NCBI RefSeq assembly: GCF_000341105.1
Contig: NZ_ANBB01000033.1
Span: 1-64,000, forward strand
DNA length: 64,000 nucleotides
Direction: 5' to 3'
From: Nocardiopsis potens DSM 45234
Lineage (GTDB): Bacteria; Actinomycetota; Actinomycetes; Streptosporangiales; Streptosporangiaceae
Made by a program: the position numbers and the translations under genes. Shown piece by piece: positions 26,831-35,267 of the stretch. The notes under the pieces were generated by a model. That model ran no database searches. It worked only from the letters and a program-made list of their open reading frames with translations, and was not told the origin of the DNA. Each line of letters opens with the position of its first letter. Positions within the stretch are counted from its first letter, which is position 1.

Positions 26831-27798
26831 CCGGTCCACCGCCGCCGGTCGCCGACGTCCGGCGGGCGGTGCGCCGGGCGCTGTCCGGACTGCCCGCCGG
26901 CTCCCTGGTCCTGGTCGCCTGCAGCGGCGGCGCCGACTCGCTGGCACTGGCCGGCGCGGCCGCGTTCGCCGCGCCCCGGATGGGGCTGCGGGTCGGCGGG
27001 GTCACCGTCGACCACGGGCTGCAGCCGGGGTCCGCGGAGCGCGCCGAGCGGACCGCCGCCGCGATGCGCGGCCTCGGCCTGGACCCGGCGGTCTCGGTCG
27101 CCGTCGAGGTGGGCCGCTCCGGCGGACCGGAGGCGGCCGCCCGGACCGCCCGCTACGCCGCGCTGGACGACCGGGCCGACCGGCTGGGCGCCGCCGCGGT
27201 GCTGCTCGGGCACACCAGGGACGACCAGGCGGAGACGGTCCTGCTCGGGCTGGCCCGCGGCTCCGGGGCCCGCTCGCTGTCCGGGATGGCCCCGTGCTCC
27301 GGCCGCTACCTGCGCCCCCTCCTCGGCCTGGGGCGGGAGCGGGTCCGCGCGGCGTGCGCGGCGATGGGGCTGGAGCACTGGGAGGACCCGCACAACGCCG
27401 ACCCGGCCTACGCCCGGTCCCGGGTCCGGCACGAGGCGCTGCCCGCCCTGGAGCGGGTGCTCGGCCCCGGCGTCGCCGAGGCGCTGGCCCGCACCGCCGG
27501 GCTGCTCCGGGACGACGCCGACGCGCTGGACGAGTGGGCCGGGCGGGCCGCCGCCGAGGCCGCGCCGGGGCCGGGCCTGCTGGACGCCGGGGCGCTGGCC
27601 GGGCTGCCGCGCGCGGTGCGCACCCGGGTGCTGCGCCGCGCCGCGCTGGACGCGGGGGCGCCGGCGGGCGCGCTGAACGCGGGGCACGTCGCCGAGCTGG
27701 AGCGGCTGGTCACCGAGTGGCGTGGGCAGGCCCACGTCGACCTGCCCGGCGGCCTGCGCGGCCGGCGCGAGGGCGGCGCGGTGCGGATCGGCCGCTGA
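26827..27798 (+). CDS. tilS: tRNA(Ile)-lysidine synthase
   Basis: Modifies C34 of the minor tRNA-Ile to lysidine so that it reads AUA and is charged with isoleucine; cytoplasmic, ATP-dependent. 323 residues with the PP-loop motif SGGADS at 33-38, [12 protein letters not shown] and [14 protein letters not shown], all diagnostic. It lacks the large C-terminal domain of the E. coli enzyme, as in other short actinobacterial TilS. GTG start overlaps the metalloprotease stop (GTGA). Confidence 0.93.
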   Translation: MTGPPPPVADVRRAVRRALSGLPAGSLVLVACSGGADSLALAGAAAFAAPRMGLRVGGVTVDHGLQPGSAERAERTAAAMRGLGLDPAVSVAVEVGRSGGPEAAARTARYAALDDRADRLGAAAVLLGHTRDDQAETVLLGLARGSGARSLSGMAPCSGRYLRPLLGLGRERVRAACAAMGLEHWEDPHNADPAYARSRVRHEALPALERVLGPGVAEALARTAGLLRDDADALDEWAGRAAAEAAPGPGLLDAGALAGLPRAVRTRVLRRAALDAGAPAGALNAGHVAELERLVTEWRGQAHVDLPGGLRGRREGGAVRIGR

Positions 27799-27833
27799 CG
27801 CCTCCACGCGCCTCCGCGCCCCGCCCCTGCCCC

Positions 27834-27895
27834 GATGGTCTCAACGCTGCGGCCCCATCGGAGCGCTCTGCCGCCCCCGCAGCGCCGAGACCAGC
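27834..27895. repeat. Decayed copy of the 64-bp palindromic repeat
   Basis: Left arm (27834-27864) resembles the left arm of the palindromes at 61925 and 63672 at about 24 of 31 positions and keeps the central GAGCGCTC; the right arm is more changed but retains CCGCAGCG and GAGACCA. Lies in the tilS-hpt gap. Confidence 0.55.
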
Positions 27896-28046
27896 GCGGG
27901 GCGGGCGGTCACCGAGCGCGACCGGGCGCATCCGCCGTGGTCACCGCCGGGTTCCGCGTATGTCGGGGGCGTCGCGGGGGGTTCCGGCGCCTTTATCCTG
28001 GTTGGGTTCCGATGGATCGCGAGCCGAGCAGCGAGGGCCGAGAAGC

Positions 28047-28598
28047 GTGGACGCCAAGGACATGGGTGACGACCTGGAGAAGGTCCTGGTCACCGAGGAG
28101 CAGATCAAAGCCCGCCTGCGGGAGCTGGCGGCGGAGATCGACGCCGACTACGCCGGGAAGGACCTGCTGCTCGTCGGGGTTCTGAAGGGGGCGGTCATGG
28201 TCATGGCCGACCTCGCCCGGGAGCTGCACCACCCGGCGGAGATGGACTGGATGGCGGTGTCGTCCTACGGCGCGGGCACCACGTCCTCGGGGGTCGTGCG
28301 GATCCTCAAGGACCTGGACGCCGACCTCAAGGACCGGCACGTGCTCATCGTGGAGGACGTGATCGACTCCGGGCTGACCCTCTCCTGGCTGGTGGGCAAC
28401 CTGCGGTCGCGCGGCCCGGCGTCGGTGGAGGTGTGCACCATGGTGCGCAAGCCGCTGGCCTTCGACGTCGACCTGGACGTCAAGTACATCGGGTTCGACC
28501 TGCCCAACGAGTTCATCGTCGGGTACGGCCTGGACTACGCGGAGAAGTACCGGAACCTGCCGTTCATCGGCACGCTCGCGCCGCACGTCCACGCCTGA
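28047..28598 (+). CDS. hpt: Hypoxanthine-guanine phosphoribosyltransferase
   Basis: Purine salvage enzyme: attaches PRPP-ribose to hypoxanthine or guanine. 183 residues from GTG 28047, whose reading [14 protein letters not shown] is how close homologues begin as I remember them; ATG 28062 is the alternative. PRPP motif [30 protein letters not shown] and the purine-site [27 protein letters not shown] are all present. A -10-like TATCCT at 27994-27999 would give a leader of about 40 bases with GAGGGCC as ribosome site. Confidence 0.95.
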   Translation: MDAKDMGDDLEKVLVTEEQIKARLRELAAEIDADYAGKDLLLVGVLKGAVMVMADLARELHHPAEMDWMAVSSYGAGTTSSGVVRILKDLDADLKDRHVLIVEDVIDSGLTLSWLVGNLRSRGPASVEVCTMVRKPLAFDVDLDVKYIGFDLPNEFIVGYGLDYAEKYRNLPFIGTLAPHVHA

Positions 28599-28848
28599 CG
28601 GGGGATCGGGGCACCGGGAACAATCGGGGGCGGCGGAGGCGTTGCCCTCTTGACGGTCGAGTGCCGAACACCGCGTCCGGACTCGCCAGTGCGGTCGGCG
28701 AGAAGCGGGGTGTACCGTCGATTATCCCGGCATCAACATGGGGAATTACGTGTCCGATAGGTCCCGTTTCCGGCCCGGTGCCCGCAATGCCGTGTCGGGG
28801 CAGAGGCCGCCTGGTCAGGAGGGACGGACCCAGCGGGGTTCCGTATAG

Positions 28849-30906
28849 ATGAATCTCAAGCGCTTGTACCGCGGGCCGTGGCTGTGGATTCTGGCCATCG
28901 GTCTCATACTCTTCGCCGTTTTCCAGTTCACCGGCCTCGGCGGCGGTTCCGGTCCGGAAAAGGTCGACACCTCGAAGGCCCTTGAGGTCATCGAGAAGGA
29001 CCAGGTCGAGAACGCCAAGCTGGTCGACAAGGAACAGCGGATCGAGCTGAGCACGACCGACGGCAAGGTCTACGAGGCCTACTGGGTCGACGGCCAGGGC
29101 GACCAGATCGCCGCTCAGCTCGCCGAGCTGGAGCAGGACGGCAACCTCAAGTCCTACGACGTCGAGGTGCCGCAGGAGAGCATCTTCGCCTCGCTCCTGT
29201 TCAGCTTCCTCCCGCTGATCATCATCATCGCCATCTTCCTGTTCATCATGAACCAGATGCAGGGCGGCGGCTCCCGGGTGATGAACTTCGGCAAGTCCAA
29301 GGCGAAGCTGATCAGCAAGGACACGCCCAAGGCCACCTTCGCCGACGTCGCCGGGGCCGACGAGGCCATCGAGGAGCTGCAGGAGATCAAGGACTTCCTG
29401 CAGACCCCGTCGAAGTTCCAGGCGATGGGCGCCAAGATCCCCAAGGGCGTGCTGCTGTTCGGCCCGCCCGGAACCGGTAAGACGCTGCTCGCCCGGGCCG
29501 TCGCCGGCGAGGCCGGGGTGCCGTTCTACTCCATCTCCGGCTCCGACTTCGTGGAGATGTTCGTCGGCGTCGGCGCCTCCCGGGTGCGCGACCTGTTCGA
29601 GCAGGCCAAGGCGAACGCCCCGGCGATCATCTTCATCGACGAGATCGACGCCGTGGGCCGGCACCGCGGCGCCGGCATGGGCGGCGGCCACGACGAGCGC
29701 GAGCAGACGCTCAACCAGATGCTGGTCGAGATGGACGGCTTCGACGTCAAGACCGGGGTCATCCTGATCGCCGCCACCAACCGCCCGGATATCCTCGACC
29801 CGGCGCTGCTCCGCCCGGGCCGGTTCGACCGCCAGATCGTGGTGGACCGCCCCGACCTGGAGGGCCGCAAGGGCATCCTCAAGGTGCACGCCAAGGGCAA
29901 GCCGATGGCCGACGACGTCGACCTGGACGTGGTCGCCCGGCGCACCCCCGGCATGACCGGCGCCGACCTGCAGAACGTGGTCAACGAGGGCGCGCTGCTC
30001 TCCGCCCGCGCGGGCCGGAACCAGATCGACATGGCCACCCTGGAGGAGGCCATCGACCGCGTCATGGCCGGCCCGGAGCGCAAGACCCGGGTGATGAGCG
30101 ACGCGGAGAAGAAGGTCATCGCCTACCACGAGGGCGGGCACGCCCTGGTCGGGCACGCGCTGCCCAACGCCGACCCGGTGCACAAGATCACCATCCTGCC
30201 GCGCGGCCGCGCGCTGGGCTACACCATGTCGCTGCCGACCGAGGACAAGTTCCTCACCTCGCGCTCGGAGATGATGGACCAGCTCGCCATGATGCTCGGC
30301 GGCCGCGCCGCCGAGGAGCTGGTCTTCCACGAGCCCACCACCGGGGCCAGCAACGACATCGACAAGGCCACCTCGCTGGCCCGCAACATGGTCACCGAGT
30401 ACGGGATGAGCGAGCGGCTGGGCGCCCGCAAGTTCGGCTCCGGCAACACCGAGCCGTTCCTGGGCCGCGAGATGTCGCACGCCCGCGAGTACTCCGAGGA
30501 GATCGCCTCGCTCATCGACGAGGAGGTCCGCCGCCTCATCGAGTCCGCGCACGACGAGGCCTACGAGGTCCTGGTCGAGTACCGGGAGGTCCTCGACGAC
30601 CTGGTGCTGCACCTGCTGGACAAGGAGACCCTCTCCAAGGAGCAGGTGCTGGAGATCTTCGCGCCGGTGCGCAAGCGGCCCTCCCGCGGCTCGTTCACCG
30701 GCTACGGCAAGCGCCAGCCGTCCACCCAGCCGCCGGTCAAGACGCCCAAGGAGCTGGCGCTGATCGGCCCGCAGGACGTGGAGGGCCTGGCCTCCGCCAA
30801 CGGCCGCAGCGGCTACACCGGCGAGCACGCCGGGCAGGCGCCGGACGCGGAGCGGGAGGCCGGGGAGCAGAGCGCGGACGGCGAGCGCGGAGAGGAGTCC
30901 CGTTGA
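28849..30906 (+). CDS. ftsH: ATP-dependent membrane metalloprotease FtsH
   Basis: Membrane-bound AAA+ protease that degrades misfolded membrane and short-lived cytosolic proteins. 685 residues: TM1 about 12-30, periplasmic domain, TM2 about 108-130, AAA domain with Walker A GPPGTGKT (near 205), Walker [12 protein letters not shown], second region of homology [19 protein letters not shown], and zinc site HEGGH (427-431). The last 80 residues are an actinobacterial hydrophilic tail ([11 protein letters not shown]). Its stop overlaps the folE start, so folE is transcribed and coupled with it. Confidence 0.97.
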   Translation: MNLKRLYRGPWLWILAIGLILFAVFQFTGLGGGSGPEKVDTSKALEVIEKDQVENAKLVDKEQRIELSTTDGKVYEAYWVDGQGDQIAAQLAELEQDGNLKSYDVEVPQESIFASLLFSFLPLIIIIAIFLFIMNQMQGGGSRVMNFGKSKAKLISKDTPKATFADVAGADEAIEELQEIKDFLQTPSKFQAMGAKIPKGVLLFGPPGTGKTLLARAVAGEAGVPFYSISGSDFVEMFVGVGASRVRDLFEQAKANAPAIIFIDEIDAVGRHRGAGMGGGHDEREQTLNQMLVEMDGFDVKTGVILIAATNRPDILDPALLRPGRFDRQIVVDRPDLEGRKGILKVHAKGKPMADDVDLDVVARRTPGMTGADLQNVVNEGALLSARAGRNQIDMATLEEAIDRVMAGPERKTRVMSDAEKKVIAYHEGGHALVGHALPNADPVHKITILPRGRALGYTMSLPTEDKFLTSRSEMMDQLAMMLGGRAAEELVFHEPTTGASNDIDKATSLARNMVTEYGMSERLGARKFGSGNTEPFLGREMSHAREYSEEIASLIDEEVRRLIESAHDEAYEVLVEYREVLDDLVLHLLDKETLSKEQVLEIFAPVRKRPSRGSFTGYGKRQPSTQPPVKTPKELALIGPQDVEGLASANGRSGYTGEHAGQAPDAEREAGEQSADGERGEESR

Positions 30907-31499
30907 TCCCTGAGGAGGCGCCGGAGGCCGGCGTCGACCAGGCGCGGATCGAGAAGGCGGTCCGGGAGATCCTCCTGGCCGTCGGGGAGGACCCCGACCG
31001 GGACGGGCTGCAGGACACCCCGGCCCGGGTGGCCCGCGCCTACGCCGAGCAGTTCAGCGGCCTGCAGCAGACGCCGGAGGACGTGCTCACCACGGTGTTC
31101 GAGGCCCAGCACGAGGAGATGGTGCTGGTCAAGGACATCGAGCTGTACTCCACCTGCGAGCACCACCTGGTGCCGTTCTACGGCAGCGCGCACGTCGGCT
31201 ACATCCCCAACGCCAAGGGGCAGATCACCGGGCTGTCCAAGCTGGCCCGGCTGGTCGACGTGTTCGCCCGCCGCCCGCAGGTCCAGGAGCGGCTCACCTC
31301 CCAGGTGGCCGACGCGGTCATGACCCACCTGGAGCCGCGCGGCGTCATCGTGGTGATCGAGGCCGAGCACCTCTGCATGACCATGCGCGGGGTGCGCAAG
31401 CCCGGCGCGAAGACCGTCACCTCCGCGGTGCGCGGCGACTTCCGCAACCGGGACCGGACCCGGGCCGAGGCGATGAGCCTCATCCTCGGCCGGGGCTGA
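30903..31499 (+). CDS. folE: GTP cyclohydrolase I
   Basis: First step of folate synthesis: GTP to dihydroneopterin triphosphate. 198 residues beginning at a TTG that overlaps the ftsH stop (TTGA), with GAGAGGAG about six bases upstream. Zinc ligands C85, H88 in [10 protein letters not shown] and C158 in HLCMTMRGV are present; [21 protein letters not shown] is the active-site strand. Decamer-forming type I enzyme. The rest of the pathway starts again after a terminator at folP. Confidence 0.96.
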   Translation: MIPEEAPEAGVDQARIEKAVREILLAVGEDPDRDGLQDTPARVARAYAEQFSGLQQTPEDVLTTVFEAQHEEMVLVKDIELYSTCEHHLVPFYGSAHVGYIPNAKGQITGLSKLARLVDVFARRPQVQERLTSQVADAVMTHLEPRGVIVVIEAEHLCMTMRGVRKPGAKTVTSAVRGDFRNRDRTRAEAMSLILGRG

Positions 31500-31511
31500 C
31501 ACCGCAGGCAC

Positions 31512-31548
31512 CGAGCGCCCGCGCCGTCCCCGACGGCGCGGGCGCTCG
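31512..31548 (+). terminator. Terminator after folE
   Basis: Perfect 17-bp stem CGAGCGCCCGCGCCGTC with a CCC loop, 12 bases after the folE stop. Separates the ftsH-folE unit from the folP unit. Confidence 0.75.
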
Positions 31549-31599
31549 CGCGTCGAGACGACATCCAGCGCCGATGCGACGGCGAGGGGGTCTCTCTCA

Positions 31600-31605
31600 T
31601 AGGGT
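31600..31605 (+). promoter_or_regulatory. -10 box of leaderless folP promoter
   Basis: TAGGGT seven bases before ATG 31613. Sets the start of folP and begins the second folate transcript. Confidence 0.6.
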
Positions 31606-31612
31606 TGACGGC

Positions 31613-32554
31613 ATGGTGTCACCGCATTGCGATCTGCCGGGCCTCCCCGCCAAGGGGCGCTGCCTGGTCATGGGGGTGGTCAACGTCACCCCGGACTCCT
31701 TCTCCGACGGAGGGGAGTGGTTCGACCGCGGCCGCGCGGTCGAGCACGGGCTGCGCCTCGCCGCGGACGGCGCCGACCTGGTCGACGTCGGCGGGGAGTC
31801 CACCCGCCCCGGCGCGCAGCGGGTCCCCGAGGAGGAGGAGCTGCGCCGCACCGTCCCGGTGGTGCGGGAACTCGCCCGGCAGGGCGTCGCGGTCAGTATC
31901 GACACCATGCGCTCCCGCGTCGCCGACCAGGCCGTCCAGGCGGGCGCGGTGCTCGTCAACGACGTCAGCGGCGGACTGGCCGACCCGGCCATGGCCCGGA
32001 TGGTGGCCGAAACCGGGGTCGCCTACGTACTCATGCACTGGCGCGGGCACAGTAACGACATGGAGAAGCGCGCGGTCTACGCCGACGTCGCCGGAGAGGT
32101 CCACGACGAACTGCGCATGCGCATGGAGTCCGTGGTCGGCGAGGGCGTGGACCCCGGCCAGATCGTGCTCGACCCCGGGCTCGGGTTCGCCAAGCGGCCC
32201 GAGCACGCGCACAACTGGCGGCTCCTCGCGCACCTCGACCGCTTCGACGATCTGGGACGCCCATTGCTGATCGCCGGCTCACGCAAGCGCTTCCTCGGAC
32301 GGCTCCTCGCCGACGAGCACGGCACCGACCGCCCGTTCACCGAATCCGACGACGCGACCCTGGCCCTGACCACCCTGTCCGCAGCCGCCGGCGCATGGGC
32401 GGTCCGCGTGCACGACGTGCGCCCCAACGCCGACGCCGTCCGAGTGGCCGCCGCCTGGCAGGACGGCGGGGCCTCGCTGAAGGCCGGCCGCGGCGAGCCG
32501 GTCGGCTCCCTGGTGCACGGCGCCGCCCCCACCGGACCCCGGAGCGGCCTGTGA
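31613..32554 (+). CDS. folP: Dihydropteroate synthase
   Basis: Joins dihydropterin pyrophosphate with p-aminobenzoate; sulfonamide target, cytoplasmic. 313 residues. TIM-barrel motifs MGVVNVTPDSFSDGG, DVGGESTRPGAQ, NDVSGG, ILDPGLGFAKRPEHN-like DPGLGFAK and SRKRFLG are all in place. ATG 31613 fits the -10 box; earlier in-frame codons do not. It overlaps the NTF2-like gene by four bases (GTGA), opening a tightly packed folP-ntf2-folB-folK-DUF3180 operon. Confidence 0.95.
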   Translation: MVSPHCDLPGLPAKGRCLVMGVVNVTPDSFSDGGEWFDRGRAVEHGLRLAADGADLVDVGGESTRPGAQRVPEEEELRRTVPVVRELARQGVAVSIDTMRSRVADQAVQAGAVLVNDVSGGLADPAMARMVAETGVAYVLMHWRGHSNDMEKRAVYADVAGEVHDELRMRMESVVGEGVDPGQIVLDPGLGFAKRPEHAHNWRLLAHLDRFDDLGRPLLIAGSRKRFLGRLLADEHGTDRPFTESDDATLALTTLSAAAGAWAVRVHDVRPNADAVRVAAAWQDGGASLKAGRGEPVGSLVHGAAPTGPRSGL

Positions 32555-33009
32555 GGTCCCGCCAGGAGGTCATGGAGCGCGTGGCGGAGGCCAACGCGCA
32601 GTTCTACGGGGCCATCGAGAACGGCGACATCGACGCGATGCACCGGGTGTGGGCCGAGGAGGACGACGCCCCGGACCTGGTCTGCGTCAACCCCGGCTGG
32701 CCGCTGCTGCGCGGCCGCGCGGAGATCCTCCGAGCCTGGGCGCTGATCATGGCGAACGTGCCCTACATCCAGTACGTCCTCACCGACACCCACATCGGGG
32801 TCAGCGGCGACGTGGCGATGGTGACCTGCGAGGAGAACGTCCTCACCGCGGAGGACGACAGCCCCGGCTTCATCGCGGGCGGCCAGGTCGTCACCACCAA
32901 CATGTTCGTGCACACCGCCGCGGGGTGGAGGATGTGGTCGCACCACGCCTCCCCGGTGATGCCCGACGAGGACGAGGAAGACGAGCAGGGGAGCGCGGCG
33001 GAGGCATGA
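32551..33009 (+). CDS. NTF2-like (SnoaL-type) protein in the folate operon
   Basis: 152 residues, one NTF2-like cone fold: helix ANAQFYGAIENGDIDAMHRVW, strands VCVNPGWPLLRGRAEILRAWALI and YVLTDTHIGVSGDVAMVTCEENV, and the closing TNMFVHTAAGWRMWSHHASPV. GTG 32551 overlaps the folP stop and has GGAG at six bases; ATG 32572 is only two bases from an AGGAGG and less likely. It overlaps folB by four bases. Located inside the folate operon in many actinomycetes as I recall; function unknown. Confidence 0.85.
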   Translation: MRSRQEVMERVAEANAQFYGAIENGDIDAMHRVWAEEDDAPDLVCVNPGWPLLRGRAEILRAWALIMANVPYIQYVLTDTHIGVSGDVAMVTCEENVLTAEDDSPGFIAGGQVVTTNMFVHTAAGWRMWSHHASPVMPDEDEEDEQGSAAEA

Positions 33010-33392
33010 CCACCGACATCGGGATGGACCTGCGGGGCGACCGGATCGCCCTGCGCGGCCTGCGGGCCTACGGCTACCACGGGGTCTTCGCCGAGGAGCG
33101 CCGCGACGGGCAGTACTTCACCGTGGACGCCGTCCTCGACGTGGACACCGCGCCCGCCGCCGCCAGCGACGACGTCGCCGACACGGTGCACTACGGCGAG
33201 CTCGCCTCCCGCCTGGTGGAGGTGGTCACCGGGGAGCCGGTGAACCTGCTGGAGCGGCTCGCCGAGCGGCTGGCCCGGGTCTGCCTGGCCGAGCGCGGGG
33301 TCCGCCGCGCCCAGGTGACCGTGCACAAGCCCGGGGCGCCGATCCCGCACGAGTTCGACGACGTCTCCGTGACGATCGTGCGGTCCCGCTGA
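33006..33392 (+). CDS. folB: Dihydroneopterin aldolase
   Basis: Cleaves dihydroneopterin to hydroxymethyl-dihydropterin and glycolaldehyde. 128 residues, standard length. ALRGLRAYGYHGVFAEERRDGQ carries the conserved Tyr/His/Glu positions, VDTVHYGELA-like DTVHYGELA and the Lys in VTVHKPGAPIPHEFDDVSV complete the active site. ATG overlaps the previous stop (ATGA) and the stop overlaps folK (TGATG). Confidence 0.95.
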   Translation: MTTDIGMDLRGDRIALRGLRAYGYHGVFAEERRDGQYFTVDAVLDVDTAPAAASDDVADTVHYGELASRLVEVVTGEPVNLLERLAERLARVCLAERGVRRAQVTVHKPGAPIPHEFDDVSVTIVRSR

Positions 33393-33922
33393 TGGGCCCC
33401 GCGGGCACCCGCCGCGCCGTGCTGGCGCTGGGCGGCAACATCGGGGACCGGATGGCCGTGCTGCAGGGCGCGGTGGACGCGCTGTTCGGCGCCGGCACCG
33501 GGCTGCGGCCGGTCGCGATCTCCCCGGTCTACGAAACGGAGCCGGTCGGCGGCCCGGAGCAGGGCCGCTACCTCAACGCGGTGGCGGTGGCCGACTGCTC
33601 CCTGGAGCCGAAGGAGCTGCTCGCCCTCACCCAGCGCACCGAGCAGGACTTCCACCGGGTGCGCGAGGTCCGCTGGGGGCCGCGCACGCTGGACGTCGAC
33701 GTGATCGCGCTCGGCGGGGAGATCAGCGGCGACCCGGAGCTCACCCTGCCGCACCCCCGCGCCCACCAGCGCGAGTTCGTGCTGCGCCCGTGGTCCGAGG
33801 CCGACCCGGAGGCGGTCCTGCCGGGCCGGGGGCCCGTGGCCGACCTGCTCCGCGCCCTCGGCGACCAGGGTGTGCGGCGCCGTGACGACCTGGAGCTGCA
33901 CGCGCCGGGCAGCGCCGGCTGA
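33392..33922 (+). CDS. folK: Hydroxymethyl-dihydropterin pyrophosphokinase
   Basis: Transfers pyrophosphate from ATP to the pterin made by FolB, giving the FolP substrate. 176 residues. LALGGNIGDRMAVLQ, VYETEPVGGPEQGRYLNAV and the metal/ATP motif WGPRTLDVDVIALGG with PHPRAHQREFVLRP are the HPPK signature. Start overlaps the folB stop by one base. Confidence 0.95.
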   Translation: MGPAGTRRAVLALGGNIGDRMAVLQGAVDALFGAGTGLRPVAISPVYETEPVGGPEQGRYLNAVAVADCSLEPKELLALTQRTEQDFHRVREVRWGPRTLDVDVIALGGEISGDPELTLPHPRAHQREFVLRPWSEADPEAVLPGRGPVADLLRALGDQGVRRRDDLELHAPGSAG

Positions 33923-33935
33923 GAGGAGCGCGGCG

Positions 33936-34427
33936 ATGGCGAACGAGGAGACCGAGGGCCGGATGCGGCCGAGCGGCTGGCGGGTGCCGCTGGCCGTCGC
34001 GGCCGCCGCCGCGGTCCTCTGCTACCTGCTGGTGGGGCAGGTCTACGGCGGGATCCCGCCGCTGCCCTGGACGGCGATCCCGACCCTGCTGCTGCTCGCC
34101 GCGGGCGAGGCGATCGCGGCCTTCCACACCCGCCGCCGGATCCGCAGGGCCCCCGGCACCGAGCCGATCGAACCGCTCAGCGCCGCCCGCCTGGTCGCGC
34201 TGGCCAAGGCGAGCGTCCTGGTCGCGGCCTTCACCGGCGGCGCCTTCGCCGGCGCCGCCCTGTTCCTGGCCGGCAGGCTGACCGCCCCGCTGCCCCGGCA
34301 GGACTTCGCCGTCGCGACCGGCAGCCTGGTCGCGGCGGCGGTCCTGCTGATCGCCGCCTACCTCCTGGAGTGGTCCTGCCGCGTCCCCGACGACGAGGAC
34401 GGCGAGAACGGCCCCGGCCCGGCCTGA
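33936..34427 (+). CDS. DUF3180 family membrane protein
   Basis: 163 residues with four predicted transmembrane helices ([82 protein letters not shown]). The middle loop THRRRIRRAP-like HTRRRIRRAPGTEPIEPL and the last-helix ...LEWSCRVP are typical of DUF3180, a family found next to folK in actinobacteria. Ribosome site GAGAGGAG precedes ATG 33936 by about 7 bases. Role unknown. Confidence 0.85.
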   Translation: MANEETEGRMRPSGWRVPLAVAAAAAVLCYLLVGQVYGGIPPLPWTAIPTLLLLAAGEAIAAFHTRRRIRRAPGTEPIEPLSAARLVALAKASVLVAAFTGGAFAGAALFLAGRLTAPLPRQDFAVATGSLVAAAVLLIAAYLLEWSCRVPDDEDGENGPGPA

Positions 34428-34434
34428 CCCCGGG

Positions 34435-34498
34435 CGTTGATCTCGGCGCCGCTGCCGCCTCAAAGCCGGTCGAGACGGCGACGGCGCCGAGACCAACG
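34435..34498. repeat. Palindromic element related to the 64-bp repeats, terminator position
   Basis: Arms CGTTGATCTCGGCGCCG... (34435-34461) and its near-complement (34472-34498) match at about 23 of 27 positions. The GATCTCGGCG stretch resembles GATCTTGACG of the 64-bp palindromes. Sits right after the DUF3180 stop and can act as a terminator. Confidence 0.5.
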
Positions 34499-34583
34499 GA
34501 AAGGGCGGGCTTCGGGCGGGCCCCGGGACGCGGCGCGCGGGCGCGTTCCGACACGGGGCGCCCAGGGATGATTGACTGGAATC

Positions 34584-35267
34584 GTGGAATACGCCGCGTC
34601 TGACGCAGAGCACCGCGCCGCGGAGCCCGGGGCCGACGGGGGAGCGCCCCCGGAGGGCCGCGCGGACACCGATGGGGCCGCCGCTCCGGAGCAGCAGAGC
34701 GAGGAGACCGGGCGGAGCGGAGAGGGGCCGTCCGGTCCGGAGCCGTTCGCGCAGGCCGGGCCGGAGCCCGGCACGGTGGAGGCGGCCTTCGCGCCGCCCG
34801 ACGGAGGGTCGTGGGTCCGGGTCTCCCCGGCGCTCGACCGGTACCTGCGGCTCACCGGCATCGCCGCGGCCGTCGTGGTGGGGGCGCCGCTGAGCGCCCT
34901 GTGCTGGCTCTGGCTGGGGCCGGTGTGGGCGCTGGCCGCGGCCGTGCTCGCACTCGCCTCGGTGCCGGCCGCCTGGTTCACCGCGGGCCGGGTCCGCCGC
35001 TCCTGGGGCTACGCGGAGGGGCGCACCGACCTCTGCCTCACCTACGGCCTGGCCGTCCGCCAGCTGGTCGTCGTCCCCTACGGGCGGATGCAGGTGGTGG
35101 ACGTGACGGCGAACCTGCTGGAGCAGGCGCTGGGCATCGCCACGGTCCGGGTGCGCACCGCGGCCACCACCGCCGACACCCGCATCCCCGGCCTCGACCT
35201 GGACACCGCGGTCGGCCTCCGCGACCGCCTCGCCGCCCGCAGCGAGACCTTCTCCACAGGACTGTGA
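34584..35267 (+). CDS. Bacterial PH-domain membrane protein, YdbS type
   Basis: 227 residues from GTG 34584 (TTG 34572 is the alternative). About 75 acidic, low-complexity residues are followed by two adjacent helices (ITGIAAAVVVGAPLSALCW-like TGIAAAVVVGAPLSALCWLW, then ALAAAVLALASVPAAWF) and one bPH_2 domain (TDLCLTYGLAVRQLVVVPYGRMQVVDV). This is the small partner of YdbS/YdbT pairs; in Bacillus they help resist certain bacteriocins. Its stop overlaps the larger PH protein by four bases, so the two are coupled. Confidence 0.85.
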   Translation: MEYAASDAEHRAAEPGADGGAPPEGRADTDGAAAPEQQSEETGRSGEGPSGPEPFAQAGPEPGTVEAAFAPPDGGSWVRVSPALDRYLRLTGIAAAVVVGAPLSALCWLWLGPVWALAAAVLALASVPAAWFTAGRVRRSWGYAEGRTDLCLTYGLAVRQLVVVPYGRMQVVDVTANLLEQALGIATVRVRTAATTADTRIPGLDLDTAVGLRDRLAARSETFSTGL

